A DNA stretch of 13,523 nucleotides from CAYPGT01 sp964512985 (GCA_964512985.1 CAZELI010000043.1:1-13523), one strand, 5' to 3'; shown: positions 1 through 8,913, counted from the first letter of the stretch. The notes: a model not told the origin generated them from the letters alone. Numbers and translations are program-made.

Positions 1-989
1 ATGATTACTTAGATTGGAAGTCTAAGCACTTCTCAGGACTTAAAAGAGGTCAAATCAACAAATATACTAATGCCACCAAAGAATTACTTACTGGAGAGGT
101 TCTAGACTATGCTGATGAATGGATTGAATGGTGTCTCACTGGTAAGCTCACAGGTAAACCATTAGCTAAACGAACCACAGAGATCTACATGGGTTCATTT
201 AAGCTCTTCCTCAAAAAGCTTGGACCAAGAGCACCTAAGCCAATCGTTTCAATTGATAACATTAGAACCGTCTTAGGGTTGTTACCAATAGAAAGCTTTA
301 CTACAAGGCGTAACATCTATGATGCGATGAGATCCTTCAGTAAATTCTTGGTTGAGAAAGAACTGTTTGATGAAGAGTTTAGAGACAAGCTAAAGAAACT
401 TAAACCCAGACGTTTCCTGCCACCTAGAAAAACTTCTTTGACTAAACCCAAGCTAGATATATTATTGAAGCAAGCTGATTTGGTAACTTCTTATAGTGAC
501 TATGATCTAATCACAACAAAAACACTAATTGAATTCTTTGTTGGTTGTGGCTTACGTAATTCTGAAGCATGTAACTTAAAGCTGCATGAAGTTGACTTAG
601 AATCAAGAGTGATTCATATCAACCTTGGTAAGGGTAACAAGAATAGGAAGGTAGGTATCCCAAATCATCTTCATCAGAAGCTGGCTAAATACCTTAAAGC
701 TCGCTTAAAAACACATAAAGACTCAGAGCATGACAACTTCTTCCTCAATAAGGATGGTGCTCCATTCAACAATGATGTAATTGCAAGAAAGGTCAAGCGA
801 CTATCTAGGAGTGCTGGCTTAGATGTCACACCTCATGGACTTAGAAGAACCTTTGCAAGTTTATATTCAGCTAGTGGAAAGCCTCTGAATCACCTTCGTA
901 TAGCCCTAGGACACTCTGATTTGAGTACGACTCAGAGCTATATTATGACGACTGAAAGTGAAGTAGTAGAAGCAATGAGGAGGTGGTAA
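1..989 (+). CDS. Tyrosine recombinase / phage-type integrase (5' end outside window)
   Basis: Site-specific recombinase of the tyrosine (XerC/D and phage integrase) family, likely responsible for moving the island. The frame is open without a stop from base 3 to the TAA at 987-989, so the first in-window ATG (189) is internal: the codons before it (3-188) encode a coherent SAM-like core-binding domain. Numbered from that ATG, the catalytic set is complete: Arg123 in GCGLRNSEA, Lys148 in LGKGNKNRK, His216 and Arg219 in HGLRR, His242 in LGHSDLSTTQ, and the nucleophile Tyr251 in QSYI. The catalytic domain reaches the C-terminus at its usual length, so this is a functional 3' part and not a remnant. 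A small gene follows 2 bases after the stop and its Shine-Dalgarno sequence lies inside this reading frame, so the two are probably co-translated. Family assignment is firm; the specific attachment site cannot be read from this window. Confidence 0.93.
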   Translation, partial: DYLDWKSKHFSGLKRGQINKYTNATKELLTGEVLDYADEWIEWCLTGKLTGKPLAKRTTEIYMGSFKLFLKKLGPRAPKPIVSIDNIRTVLGLLPIESFTTRRNIYDAMRSFSKFLVEKELFDEEFRDKLKKLKPRRFLPPRKTSLTKPKLDILLKQADLVTSYSDYDLITTKTLIEFFVGCGLRNSEACNLKLHEVDLESRVIHINLGKGNKNRKVGIPNHLHQKLAKYLKARLKTHKDSEHDNFFLNKDGAPFNNDVIARKVKRLSRSAGLDVTPHGLRRTFASLYSASGKPLNHLRIALGHSDLSTTQSYIMTTESEVVEAMRRW

Positions 990-991
990 TT

Positions 992-1225
992 ATGAAAAAG
1001 AATAAATGGATACTATGGAATGTAGCTTTAGCACTTGATGGGACATTAGAGAGTTTTGATTATCAGTTAGCAGGTAAACCTAATACGAAAAAATACACTT
1101 GTAGTTTGCCCCTAGTTCACTTTCAAGAATTAGCAGATAAGTATGGAGCTTTGCATATACTAAGGACATCTGAGTGTAGACCTAGAGACCCTTATGAGTT
1201 AGTGAGGTTTATAAATGAGCTTTAA
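992..1225 (+). CDS. Small hypothetical protein coupled to the integrase (77 aa)
   Basis: I do not recognise this protein. It is a 77-residue soluble polypeptide with a basic N-terminus (MKKNKWILWN) and a charged C-terminal stretch (RPRDPYELVRFINEL). It has no signal peptide, membrane segment or helix-turn-helix that I can see. The ATG at 992 is preferred over the in-frame GTG at 983 because AGGAGGTGG at 978-986 is a near-perfect Shine-Dalgarno sequence at the right spacing for the ATG and would itself contain the GTG. The gene starts 2 bases after the integrase stop, so it is read from the same message. That position is typical of an accessory such as a directionality factor, but nothing in the sequence proves that role. 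No convincing hairpin terminator is visible in the 56 bases before the convergent OLD gene. Confidence 0.72.
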   Translation: MKKNKWILWNVALALDGTLESFDYQLAGKPNTKKYTCSLPLVHFQELADKYGALHILRTSECRPRDPYELVRFINEL

Positions 1226-1281
1226 TAATGAATATCCTTCAGTGAATTCTAATTAATTACATTTAATTTAAGCTAACATCT

Positions 1282-2916
1282 TCATACTATATTTTCTGTT
1301 TGTTTTAATTCTTCTATGGCAAGAGACATAGCAATCTTTTTTATAAATTCAGGTTTAAGCTCACTATTAGCTTCAATTATAACTTTTGCTTTCATAACCT
1401 TGGTCATTCCTTCTAATTGTTGCTCAGATGCAGCATAAGAAGAATAATTTGCCCTTAAATATTGTTCAAAATTATGACCAAAGCATCCATAATGTTTACC
1501 TTCATTATATGAAGATTGATCAAAGCTTATTTCTGATTGGTTGAAATCAAATAACGCAGCTAATTCTTCATTTTCAGTTGAAATCTTTCCATCAGCGTCA
1601 AACACACAATAGCAAGGTATTTTATAGGCTGTAAAAAGCCTATAATTCCTTGCAAGACTTTGTTTACCCCTGCAGTTAACAAGTTCAATTCCACTTTTAA
1701 TTAAATCAAAGTTACTATTTCTAAAAAGCAAATAAAATGCAAAGAATTCAGTTTCACCTTCAACTAAAATAATTTTTCTAGCAAAAAAACCTGCCAATTG
1801 ATCATAAAAAGTATTAACCTTGTAAAAATTAAAAATTGAATTTGAATTAGTTTTTTCTGGATGAGAATTAAGAGATAAGCAGTGATTCGTTAGAGAGTCT
1901 GCATTGTGCTGAACTGTTTGTGTGATATGTTTATTCTTATAAACTTTTATAAAACCTTCGAGCCCATCTATATTTAAAAATTCAGGAGAATGAGTTGTTA
2001 TAATTACTTGAATTCCAGAATATGCTAATTCCTGAATGTGGCGAGCAAGCCATCTCTGAGCTAATGGGTGTAAGTGAGCTTCAGGCTCTTCGATTCCTAA
2101 AATAAAATTCCCACCTTTGAAAGTTTTTGCGTATGCTTGCATAAAAGATAGAAGAAGGATCTGCTGTTCCCCAGTTCCAAATTCATCAAAAGCTCTTATT
2201 TCATTGCCATCTTTAGCAACAATTCTCAAAGCACGGAAATAATTATTAGGATCGTATGCCGAGAAATCTATTTCCAATGCATGTTCAAAACCATCAATAT
2301 TCTTTGCAAAGGATTCCTTCAGGCTTGAATAGAAGTTTCTATATTCAGGAACACCTTCAAAGATTTCTTTTATATTTTCAAACTGTTCAGTTAATTTGTC
2401 TTTGCTGCTAGAAATTAAGGCTTCATGCATTTTCTTAGACATTTTACTTAAAATACTATACTGGCTTCCATAACTAAAATGCTTATGAATATCCCGAGTA
2501 GCATCTATCAAAATAAACTGACATTTTTCTCTATCATCATTTTTTAGAAAAATTTTCTTGCCTGAAGAATAATGGTATTGGTGTTCTTTACCGCCTTCAG
2601 CATTAGGATAATTTGTCGAAAAACATATAGTATTTGTTGAAGAATTATAATTATTGCCAGCGTATATCTCTTCGTCAAATTCAGCTATGTAGTTAATAAT
2701 TGGAAATAGATCTTTGTCTCTAGAAAAATAATCACTGTCTTGAAAGTCATAATAAGTAGTGTACTTTTCACCAAACATGACATCTAATGCTTTCAAAATA
2801 TTAGATTTACCAACATTGTTTGGACCAAAAAGTACCACTGGTTTTTTGTCAGGAAATGAAAGCTTAATATTCTCAGCTGATCTATAATTCCTTATTTGAA
2901 AACTTTTCAAACGCAC
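1282..2916 (-). CDS. OLD-family ATP-dependent endonuclease (ABC ATPase + TOPRIM)
   Basis: Overcoming-lysogenisation-defect type nuclease: an SMC/ABC-like ATPase that gates a metal-dependent TOPRIM DNA/RNA cleavage domain. The N-terminus has the typical LKSFQIRNYRS strand and Walker A GPNNVGKSN (31-39, Lys37). The ABC signature region is FGTGEQQILL (246-255), Walker B is GIEEPEAHLHP (274-284), and the switch histidine is in TTHSPEF (His309). The C-terminal TOPRIM domain shows ILVEGETE (Glu386) and VFDADGK (Asp440, Asp442). At 544 residues it is of normal length and appears intact. The start is GTG at 2916; a TTG at 2910 is possible, and there is no good Shine-Dalgarno sequence. A TATAAT lies at 2928-2923, directly before the GTG, so a nearly leaderless transcript is conceivable. 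It is the last gene on the strand of the Zorya operon, 136 bases after zorD. OLD proteins act alone or with partners (Gabija GajA with GajB); no UvrD-like partner is present here. Confidence 0.9.
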   Translation of the reverse strand: MRLKSFQIRNYRSAENIKLSFPDKKPVVLFGPNNVGKSNILKALDVMFGEKYTTYYDFQDSDYFSRDKDLFPIINYIAEFDEEIYAGNNYNSSTNTICFSTNYPNAEGGKEHQYHYSSGKKIFLKNDDREKCQFILIDATRDIHKHFSYGSQYSILSKMSKKMHEALISSSKDKLTEQFENIKEIFEGVPEYRNFYSSLKESFAKNIDGFEHALEIDFSAYDPNNYFRALRIVAKDGNEIRAFDEFGTGEQQILLLSFMQAYAKTFKGGNFILGIEEPEAHLHPLAQRWLARHIQELAYSGIQVIITTHSPEFLNIDGLEGFIKVYKNKHITQTVQHNADSLTNHCLSLNSHPEKTNSNSIFNFYKVNTFYDQLAGFFARKIILVEGETEFFAFYLLFRNSNFDLIKSGIELVNCRGKQSLARNYRLFTAYKIPCYCVFDADGKISTENEELAALFDFNQSEISFDQSSYNEGKHYGCFGHNFEQYLRANYSSYAASEQQLEGMTKVMKAKVIIEANSELKPEFIKKIAMSLAIEELKQTENIV

Positions 2917-3052
2917 TAAGTAATTATATCTTTTTCAAACTAAGATATTGACACTTTTGGAGATTCTCAGCATTTCTCTATTACTTATTAAGGCTATTTC
3001 CTCTAAGCCTAGAAAAACTTCTTTTTGTTCAATCCTTAAGAACAATATCCTT

Positions 3053-6000
3053 TTATGAACTAGCATTTGAAGTAACTTGATCAATAAGTTTTGATAAATC
3101 TCTTCTATCAATCCATTCAATATCAAATTCATTAGAGATTTGATTTAGAAGTTGTAGATGACTTGACTTATACGAGCCATTCGTAATAAATAAACCTTTT
3201 TGAAGATTATACTGCTTCAAGCTCCTTTCAAAGCCCTTTATAGAGTTGTAGCCATTATATTCACCACCTCCATTAACATGTTTTACTTGAACTCCAATTT
3301 CGTTTTCATTTTGATCTATAAAAATGAAATCCAGTCCAATATCTTTAGGCTTTCTAACATTGAATCCCAAATGCTCATAAAGACTCTTTATATCTTGTTC
3401 AAAAATAGAGCCTTGTTCTCTCGTATTGTTAGCTTCAATATGATCCATTTGATATAAGCTTTTAAAAGAACCTTCAAGTAAATTATCATCATTCAAAAGA
3501 TCAAGACCAGAAATATCTTGCGTATAATCTAAATCAAAAAGATTCTTTCTCATTTTTCTTTTTTCTTTTAATCTTTCATTCAAAGCTTCTTCAAAGAAAT
3601 GATTCGCAACAAAATAATAAATATGTACATTTTTCTTCTGTCCAGTTCTATAAGCTCTACATGTCGCTTGATCTTCAACAGCTGGATTCCACCATCTTGT
3701 AAGATGAATAACATGATTTGCCTCTTGTAAATTCAAACCCATTCCTGCACATCTCGGTGATAAAACCAATGCACCAAAACCACTATTCTTCTGAAACTTG
3801 CCTAATATACTTTTCTTTTGGACCTCATCTAAAAGACTGTTAATAGGCTTATAATCAAAACCATATTCATGGTTTATAAAGTTTTGTACAAAAGCTTGAT
3901 AAGGATGAAATTCACAAAATATCAAAATCTTTTCATTTCTAGATTTAATAGAGCTTATAAGTTTTTGCAGTTTACTAAGGCGGTTATTATTTTCAAACCA
4001 ATTTTTCCGACTTTGTTCACCACAAGGATTGAGTAAAAACTTATGAATGGAAACTTGCTTTATCTGTCTAACTTTACTTATAGCCTTGTCAGAAGATTTT
4101 TTTATTTTTTTAATAGCTTCAATAGTCTCAACTTCTAAATCAAAACTAATATCTTCTTCAATTTTCTCAGGTAGATTTTTACCTACTTCTTCTTTCAATC
4201 GACCATTAACAAAACCTTTTTCAAAATCTCCAAACTGAATCCTCTTAAGTAATGTTCTAAAATCTTCTTGTTTTTCCTTTTCAGAAGCTTCTTTAAAAAA
4301 AGATTTATATTCTCGCTTGAAATCAACCAAAGCTCCTAGAAGACCAGGCGTACAAGTATCAACAATATTCCAGAATTCATACATACTGTTTTCAATTGGA
4401 GTACCACTCATTAAAATTTTAAAATTAGATTTAGATGCTACAGCTTTTAAAACCCTGGAAATATTCGTATTAATTGATTTTGCTTTTTGAACTTCATCAC
4501 ACAACAAAAGACTCCAAGGTATTTTGGCAAAAGAATGCTCATACATACACAATGTTTCATAAGTCGTTATAATACAACCTTTTGAACGAAGCTTCTCATC
4601 ATCGAGAAAGCTTTTACCAGTCTTGATCTCTTTTCCTTTAATTTCAAGATCGCTTCTATAAAAATCTTTGATTGTTTTACCATGTAAAACAGAAAAATCG
4701 AAATCGGTTGGCTTATCAAAGAATTCTTTAGCCTGTTCCTCAAAATTATCTAAGAGAATAGGAGGTACAATTATTAATACTGGTTCAAACGCATTATCAA
4801 ATCGTTTATTCCATAGGTCATTTCTTAATAATCGAATAAAACACATTGCCTGCAAAGTTTTACCAAGCCCCATATCATCAGCCAAAAGGACACCAGAGTA
4901 GTTATTGAGGAAACAGCGAGCAAGCCAACCCACGCATTGCTCTTGATAGTCAAAAAGACTTTTATCAGACTTTAAACCAAGAGAAGTTATATCTAATGAA
5001 AATAGACTCTGTTCTTCTTTAATATTACTCATTTCTTCATATAAAAGATTGGAATGACTTGTATCAATTTGAAGAGCTTTAATTTCATCTTTAATTTTAG
5101 AGGAAGCTTCTTTTGAATTATATATGTGAGGATCTTTACTTTTCACGATAGCTTCTTTCAACTTTCTATCTACAAAATTGAAACTGTCTTTGGTACTTAA
5201 ATCAAGATTTATATTCTTGCCAGTTTTCTGATCTTTGATTGAAAATAATGTATTCGTATTGTGAGCAGCCTTAATATCACTTTTTATTTGCTCTAGATCT
5301 TCTGTATAAGCATGCAGGGTTACCTCTCCATATTGCATATCTGGAAATTTTAAAGCAATTACGTCTTTACCATTAATCTGGTCTAATTTCAGCTCAGAGA
5401 TATCTTCTTGTTTTTCCAGTTCATCAATATCACCTAAAAGAGATTTGAATTGATTTCCACCAAATTGACCAGGAATTATAATTGGTTCACCGATACCAAT
5501 AACTCTTCTTCCGTAATGGTTTACATCTAAGTTAAATACTCGAACAAATTCAGGATATTGTTTCAAAATAGAAAGATCTGAGTGATATCTGAGAGCTTCA
5601 ATAATGGCAGTGCTATCTTTATTGAAGAATTCCTCTTTAAGCAATTTCATAGCCTGTTGTGATTTTTTACTTAAAGCAAGAGAAACAATTTCATTATTAT
5701 GAGTCTGTATATCTAAAATATTTTCACTTACATTCCAATTTCGAATTGATCTTTGAATAGAATTGAGAAGATCTTCTTGATTCTCATATCCTAATGCCTC
5801 TTCAAGCTCAAGACAACTTGGTATTAAGGAAGCAAAGTTCTCTTTCTCACCTGACTCTAGAGATCTTGAAGCAAATAAATCAAAAGAATTAAGATATATA
5901 ACTTTCTTACCAGACAACCTTATATCATTCAAAACAAAGGAATCTAGTGAATCATTTTCAAGCAGCCATTCTTGGATGGATTGAAGACTTGATAAAAGTG

Positions 6001-6643
6001 CTTTATTACTAAAATTCCAAAAATCTTTTTGATTCAAATAACTATCAAAAACTTGATAAATCCAATAGGGTATGCCTATAAGCTTTTGTTGTTTAGAGTT
6101 CGCTGAACTAAGGTTCATGATTAGACCTTGAGATTTCAGTTTGTCAGTGATATTAAAGATCTTTTCTTTTTCAAGCAGAAAAACATTAATATCGAGTTCG
6201 TTAAAACCAAAAATAGTTACCTCTACTTTAAACCGTGAATGAAAATCAATTCGAGGAAAATAACTTAAAAGCTCAATGCCTTCTTCATTATGATCATTAA
6301 AATCTAATAAACCCTCTCCATAATTTAAGTTATCAAAATCAGTCTCAACTGTAGTGGTTAAAAAGCTAGAAATAATATTGGATAATTTATTAGCTTTTTC
6401 TTCTGAGTAGAACTTTTCTACAAAAGTTTTCCAATCAATAGAATAGCCTTTTTCATTATTTACAAAATTCCTATCTAAAATTGAATAAACTTCTTCTGAT
6501 ATTGAAGCTATGGGACTTAGAGTTAAAAAGTCAAAGTTAGAACAAACTTTAAAAACAGGAGCTACAGAAGGTTTTGGATTGGATTTTTTCCCAAATTTTT
6601 CTTTCTTGAATGTATTAAGAATATTTTTAAGGCTATTAATCAT
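3053..6643 (-). CDS. zorD: ZorD: SNF2 helicase with C-terminal Mrr-like nuclease domain (Zorya)
   Basis: Cytoplasmic effector of type I Zorya, 1196 residues. Residues 1 to about 550 form a large N-terminal region without motifs I recognise. An SNF2 ATPase follows: Walker A ADDMGLGKT (588-596, Lys595), Walker B box DEVQ (716-719, where many relatives have DEAQ or DEAH), motif III MSGTPIEN (745-752), and motifs V-VI from SPRCAGMGLNLQEA to DQATCRAYRTGQ (962-1002). After a linker, residues about 1075-1190 form a PD-(D/E)xK-type domain in the Mrr style: Glu1082, Asp1105 in GLDF, and Gln1119-Val-Lys1121 in VQVKH. The ATG at 6643 overlaps the zorC stop by 8 bases and has AAGGAA just upstream, so translation is coupled. 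Assignment rests on the helicase motifs plus the zorA-B-C context. In studied systems ZorD is thought to degrade or act on phage DNA after ZorAB activation. Confidence 0.93.
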   Translation of the reverse strand: MINSLKNILNTFKKEKFGKKSNPKPSVAPVFKVCSNFDFLTLSPIASISEEVYSILDRNFVNNEKGYSIDWKTFVEKFYSEEKANKLSNIISSFLTTTVETDFDNLNYGEGLLDFNDHNEEGIELLSYFPRIDFHSRFKVEVTIFGFNELDINVFLLEKEKIFNITDKLKSQGLIMNLSSANSKQQKLIGIPYWIYQVFDSYLNQKDFWNFSNKALLSSLQSIQEWLLENDSLDSFVLNDIRLSGKKVIYLNSFDLFASRSLESGEKENFASLIPSCLELEEALGYENQEDLLNSIQRSIRNWNVSENILDIQTHNNEIVSLALSKKSQQAMKLLKEEFFNKDSTAIIEALRYHSDLSILKQYPEFVRVFNLDVNHYGRRVIGIGEPIIIPGQFGGNQFKSLLGDIDELEKQEDISELKLDQINGKDVIALKFPDMQYGEVTLHAYTEDLEQIKSDIKAAHNTNTLFSIKDQKTGKNINLDLSTKDSFNFVDRKLKEAIVKSKDPHIYNSKEASSKIKDEIKALQIDTSHSNLLYEEMSNIKEEQSLFSLDITSLGLKSDKSLFDYQEQCVGWLARCFLNNYSGVLLADDMGLGKTLQAMCFIRLLRNDLWNKRFDNAFEPVLIIVPPILLDNFEEQAKEFFDKPTDFDFSVLHGKTIKDFYRSDLEIKGKEIKTGKSFLDDEKLRSKGCIITTYETLCMYEHSFAKIPWSLLLCDEVQKAKSINTNISRVLKAVASKSNFKILMSGTPIENSMYEFWNIVDTCTPGLLGALVDFKREYKSFFKEASEKEKQEDFRTLLKRIQFGDFEKGFVNGRLKEEVGKNLPEKIEEDISFDLEVETIEAIKKIKKSSDKAISKVRQIKQVSIHKFLLNPCGEQSRKNWFENNNRLSKLQKLISSIKSRNEKILIFCEFHPYQAFVQNFINHEYGFDYKPINSLLDEVQKKSILGKFQKNSGFGALVLSPRCAGMGLNLQEANHVIHLTRWWNPAVEDQATCRAYRTGQKKNVHIYYFVANHFFEEALNERLKEKRKMRKNLFDLDYTQDISGLDLLNDDNLLEGSFKSLYQMDHIEANNTREQGSIFEQDIKSLYEHLGFNVRKPKDIGLDFIFIDQNENEIGVQVKHVNGGGEYNGYNSIKGFERSLKQYNLQKGLFITNGSYKSSHLQLLNQISNEFDIEWIDRRDLSKLIDQVTSNASS

Positions 6644-8225
6644 TTTGTATTTCCTTATAAGGACTTAAACGGTGAACTTGTTTCATCATATTTCTTACTG
6701 AATCATGCCATTTATAGTTCCTATCATGCGTAAATCTCCAATGTCTATTAGTGAAAAAAGAAGATACTCCGCTTCCATTGGGTGCAAGATCCGTAAAAGC
6801 CAGACCTTCTGTTGTACTAATAGCTTGTTGCCGATAATTATCAGTATTAAAAATCAAATCATAAAATCCTAGAACTGCTTTTTGACTAGAATAATTTTTA
6901 GGGTTATTAAAGTCAGCTGAAGATAAATCATATACATAGGAGGCATTGCCAGTTTCCACAGTTTCAAAAATCATGACTTTATCAATTTTAATAATAAAGG
7001 ATGTTTGTCTTGACCAGTTTTCAATAGGCTCTAAGATAGATTCTCTATTATTTTCCTTTGCAAGATTCTTGAAATCTTCAATCCTCGATTTATTTGGCAA
7101 AAATATTCTTATATCATCTGCATAAGGTAAATATCTTTTCCAACATTCTTGTCTACCATGTTCGTCTGGTTGACCAGAAAAAACATATTCAAAAAACAAT
7201 TCAAAGTCTGCTTCATTAAACCAGAATAATATTTTCTTATATACAGTCTCATCTTTATCTTTGAAAGATTGCCAATTTTGTTTTGATACTCTAGGATCTC
7301 CTAATTGGTTTTTCAAGAAATTTTTAATTAACTCTTTCTCTGAAGAATTTATTTCACTGAAAATATTTTGAAATAAAACAATAAATCTATCAAGTCCTTC
7401 TTTATGATTAAACAAACAAAAAATTGACAATATATCATCTAATTTTCTCAAACTTCCTCTATTGGATAAATAATCATGCAAACTTTTTTCAAATAACGAA
7501 ATTAAGCAATTTTGATAGAAAAAATCAGAAGAATAGAAATTGATCTGAAATTCTTGATTTAAAATACTTATTAGCCTAGAACTAATATCCAGAGTTTCAA
7601 ATTTATCTTCATATAATTCATTAAGTATAAATTGAACTTTACTCTCTATATATTCTGAATATTTTTTACCATCAATAATGGTAAAAGTTTTAAATTCTTC
7701 AATCACAGCTTCGCGCAAAGACATGTTCCTGATCTTCAGCTGAAAATCAGGATTCTTCTTGAGATCAGCTGTCCAGTATAACAGTAGATCCAACCAAAAC
7801 CTTTCTTCATGATCAAACTCAGGGTTTAGAATTTGGAATTTAACAACATACGTATAAAGCCATTTATAAAGAATGATTTGTGGACTTTGTCTTGCAATCA
7901 ATTTCTGAAATTCTTGATTATACTCTAGACCAATAGAAGACAATCCAAGCCTAATAATTTTTTTGAATTGAGCGTTGGAAGCATCTACTTGATTCAAAAA
8001 TAAGATCCACTCTTCTAATAGACTTTCTTTTATTTCAGTTTTACTCGTAGCTTGTTTTAGATTAAGTCTTTTGTTAAAAGAGTTGAATAAAGGATTGAAA
8101 TGAGTTTTAACTAAGCTTGATGGATTCTTAAAAAAAGATCCTGAAAATTCCAAGTAATCCTTAACTGTTTGTGAAAGACTATCCAGATTTAAATGTATTT
8201 TATTTAAATTAGCTTGCTTTTCCAC
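6636..8225 (-). CDS. zorC: ZorC: EH-signature-type Zorya protein
   Basis: A 529-residue protein placed between zorB and zorD, where type I Zorya encodes ZorC. No catalytic domain of a known enzyme is visible. The N-terminal half is helix-rich and poor in motifs. The C-terminal part carries the block GRQECWKRYLPY (357-368), a conserved-looking acidic strand around FETVETGNASYVY (420-432), and RFTHDRNYKWHDS (497-509). Glu421 or Glu424 together with His500 are my candidates for the Glu/His pair that names the EH-signature family; I could not align them to characterised ZorC. In studied systems ZorC is a DNA-binding cytoplasmic effector acting with ZorD. The GTG start at 8225 lies 17 bases inside the zorB 3' end, with a GGGAAA purine run upstream but no strong Shine-Dalgarno sequence, which suggests coupled translation. 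Identity is carried mainly by gene order. Confidence 0.87.
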   Translation of the reverse strand: MEKQANLNKIHLNLDSLSQTVKDYLEFSGSFFKNPSSLVKTHFNPLFNSFNKRLNLKQATSKTEIKESLLEEWILFLNQVDASNAQFKKIIRLGLSSIGLEYNQEFQKLIARQSPQIILYKWLYTYVVKFQILNPEFDHEERFWLDLLLYWTADLKKNPDFQLKIRNMSLREAVIEEFKTFTIIDGKKYSEYIESKVQFILNELYEDKFETLDISSRLISILNQEFQINFYSSDFFYQNCLISLFEKSLHDYLSNRGSLRKLDDILSIFCLFNHKEGLDRFIVLFQNIFSEINSSEKELIKNFLKNQLGDPRVSKQNWQSFKDKDETVYKKILFWFNEADFELFFEYVFSGQPDEHGRQECWKRYLPYADDIRIFLPNKSRIEDFKNLAKENNRESILEPIENWSRQTSFIIKIDKVMIFETVETGNASYVYDLSSADFNNPKNYSSQKAVLGFYDLIFNTDNYRQQAISTTEGLAFTDLAPNGSGVSSFFTNRHWRFTHDRNYKWHDSVRNMMKQVHRLSPYKEIQND

Positions 8226-8904
8226 TACTTACGTTTCCCTTTTTTAGAACGGCTAACTGAGAAGCATTTTTCTGTTGTAATGATTTCACTCTAATAGTGA
8301 CTTCTACTCGTCGACTTGCTTCTTTATTAACAGCTGCCATCTCTTCAGTTGAATTCTTTTCAAAATATTTGAGGTCTTGCTCTCCTCTTCCATTTAAATA
8401 AAGCCATTTTAAAAGGTGCTCTCTTTCAGAGTCCTCTCTATTGGGAAATACTTCTACTATCAAAAATCTACCTACGCTAAACGCTCTTTCTTGGCTTAAA
8501 CTTAAATTATAGTCGTCGTCACCTTCATCATCAGTAAATCCTTCGATATAGACTCCTTCAACAGTATCCTTAATATCATCATCAATTAAGACGGACATAA
8601 TGTCGGGGAAAATTGAAAATAAAAATTGCTGTCCTTTATAATCTATATTTGCTAATCCTGGAATAAATTTTAATTTATCCTGAGGCAAAGTTATCGTACA
8701 AGATAAAGGATCTCCACGATCTGTATTGTTTTTACATTCCAACTTCTCTTTAATGAGCTTTTGTTTTATTTGATCTTGTATATTTTGTATATCTCCCTTT
8801 CCTGCACTACCTTGACTATTAACAAGAGCAAGCATTAATAGAATAAAAACAACTGCCAGGGATGTCATTAAATCAGTTATAGAAGATTCAAGTTTAAGTG
8901 CCAT
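8209..8904 (-). CDS. zorB: ZorB: MotB/OmpA-like motor subunit anchored to peptidoglycan
   Basis: Inner-membrane protein of 231 residues with the layout of flagellar MotB. A short cytoplasmic N-terminus is followed by one transmembrane helix (about 12-29). Asp11, in ITDLMTSLAVVF, matches the ion-carrying aspartate of MotB (ADFMT motif). A periplasmic linker is followed by an OmpA-like peptidoglycan-binding domain (about 78-207) with EGFTDDEG (121-128), YNLSLSQERA (132-141) and ASRRVEVTI (196-204). Cys57 and Cys69 flank the start of the periplasmic domain and could form a disulfide. In Zorya two ZorB copies sit inside a ring of five ZorA, and ion flow past the aspartate is needed for defence. 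The ATG at 8904 is 9 bases after zorA with only a weak AAAAG ahead. The 3' end overlaps zorC by 17 bases. All expected key residues are present. Confidence 0.95.
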   Translation of the reverse strand: MALKLESSITDLMTSLAVVFILLMLALVNSQGSAGKGDIQNIQDQIKQKLIKEKLECKNNTDRGDPLSCTITLPQDKLKFIPGLANIDYKGQQFLFSIFPDIMSVLIDDDIKDTVEGVYIEGFTDDEGDDDYNLSLSQERAFSVGRFLIVEVFPNREDSEREHLLKWLYLNGRGEQDLKYFEKNSTEEMAAVNKEASRRVEVTIRVKSLQQKNASQLAVLKKGNVSSGKAS

Positions 8905-8913
8905 CTTTTAAAT

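Noticed and set aside
189..989. Integrase starting at ATG 189
   Set aside because: The frame is open upstream to the window edge and encodes a plausible core-binding domain, so this ATG is internal.
1226..1281. Bidirectional terminator between the convergent genes
   Set aside because: Only weak AT-only inverted repeats are visible; no GC stem with a T-tract.
1282..2916. Gabija GajA
   Set aside because: The ATPase-TOPRIM layout fits GajA, but no GajB (UvrD/PcrA-like helicase) lies next to it. The only helicase nearby is the SNF2-type ZorD, so a general OLD-family call is safer.
2935..3132. 65-aa minus-strand frame between zorD and the OLD gene
   Set aside because: It overlaps the zorD 3' end by 80 bases in another frame, has no Shine-Dalgarno sequence before its ATG, and looks like an AT-rich chance frame.
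3200..4901. Plus-strand frames of 63-85 aa opposite zorD
   Set aside because: They lie wholly antisense to a well-supported helicase gene and encode no recognisable motif.
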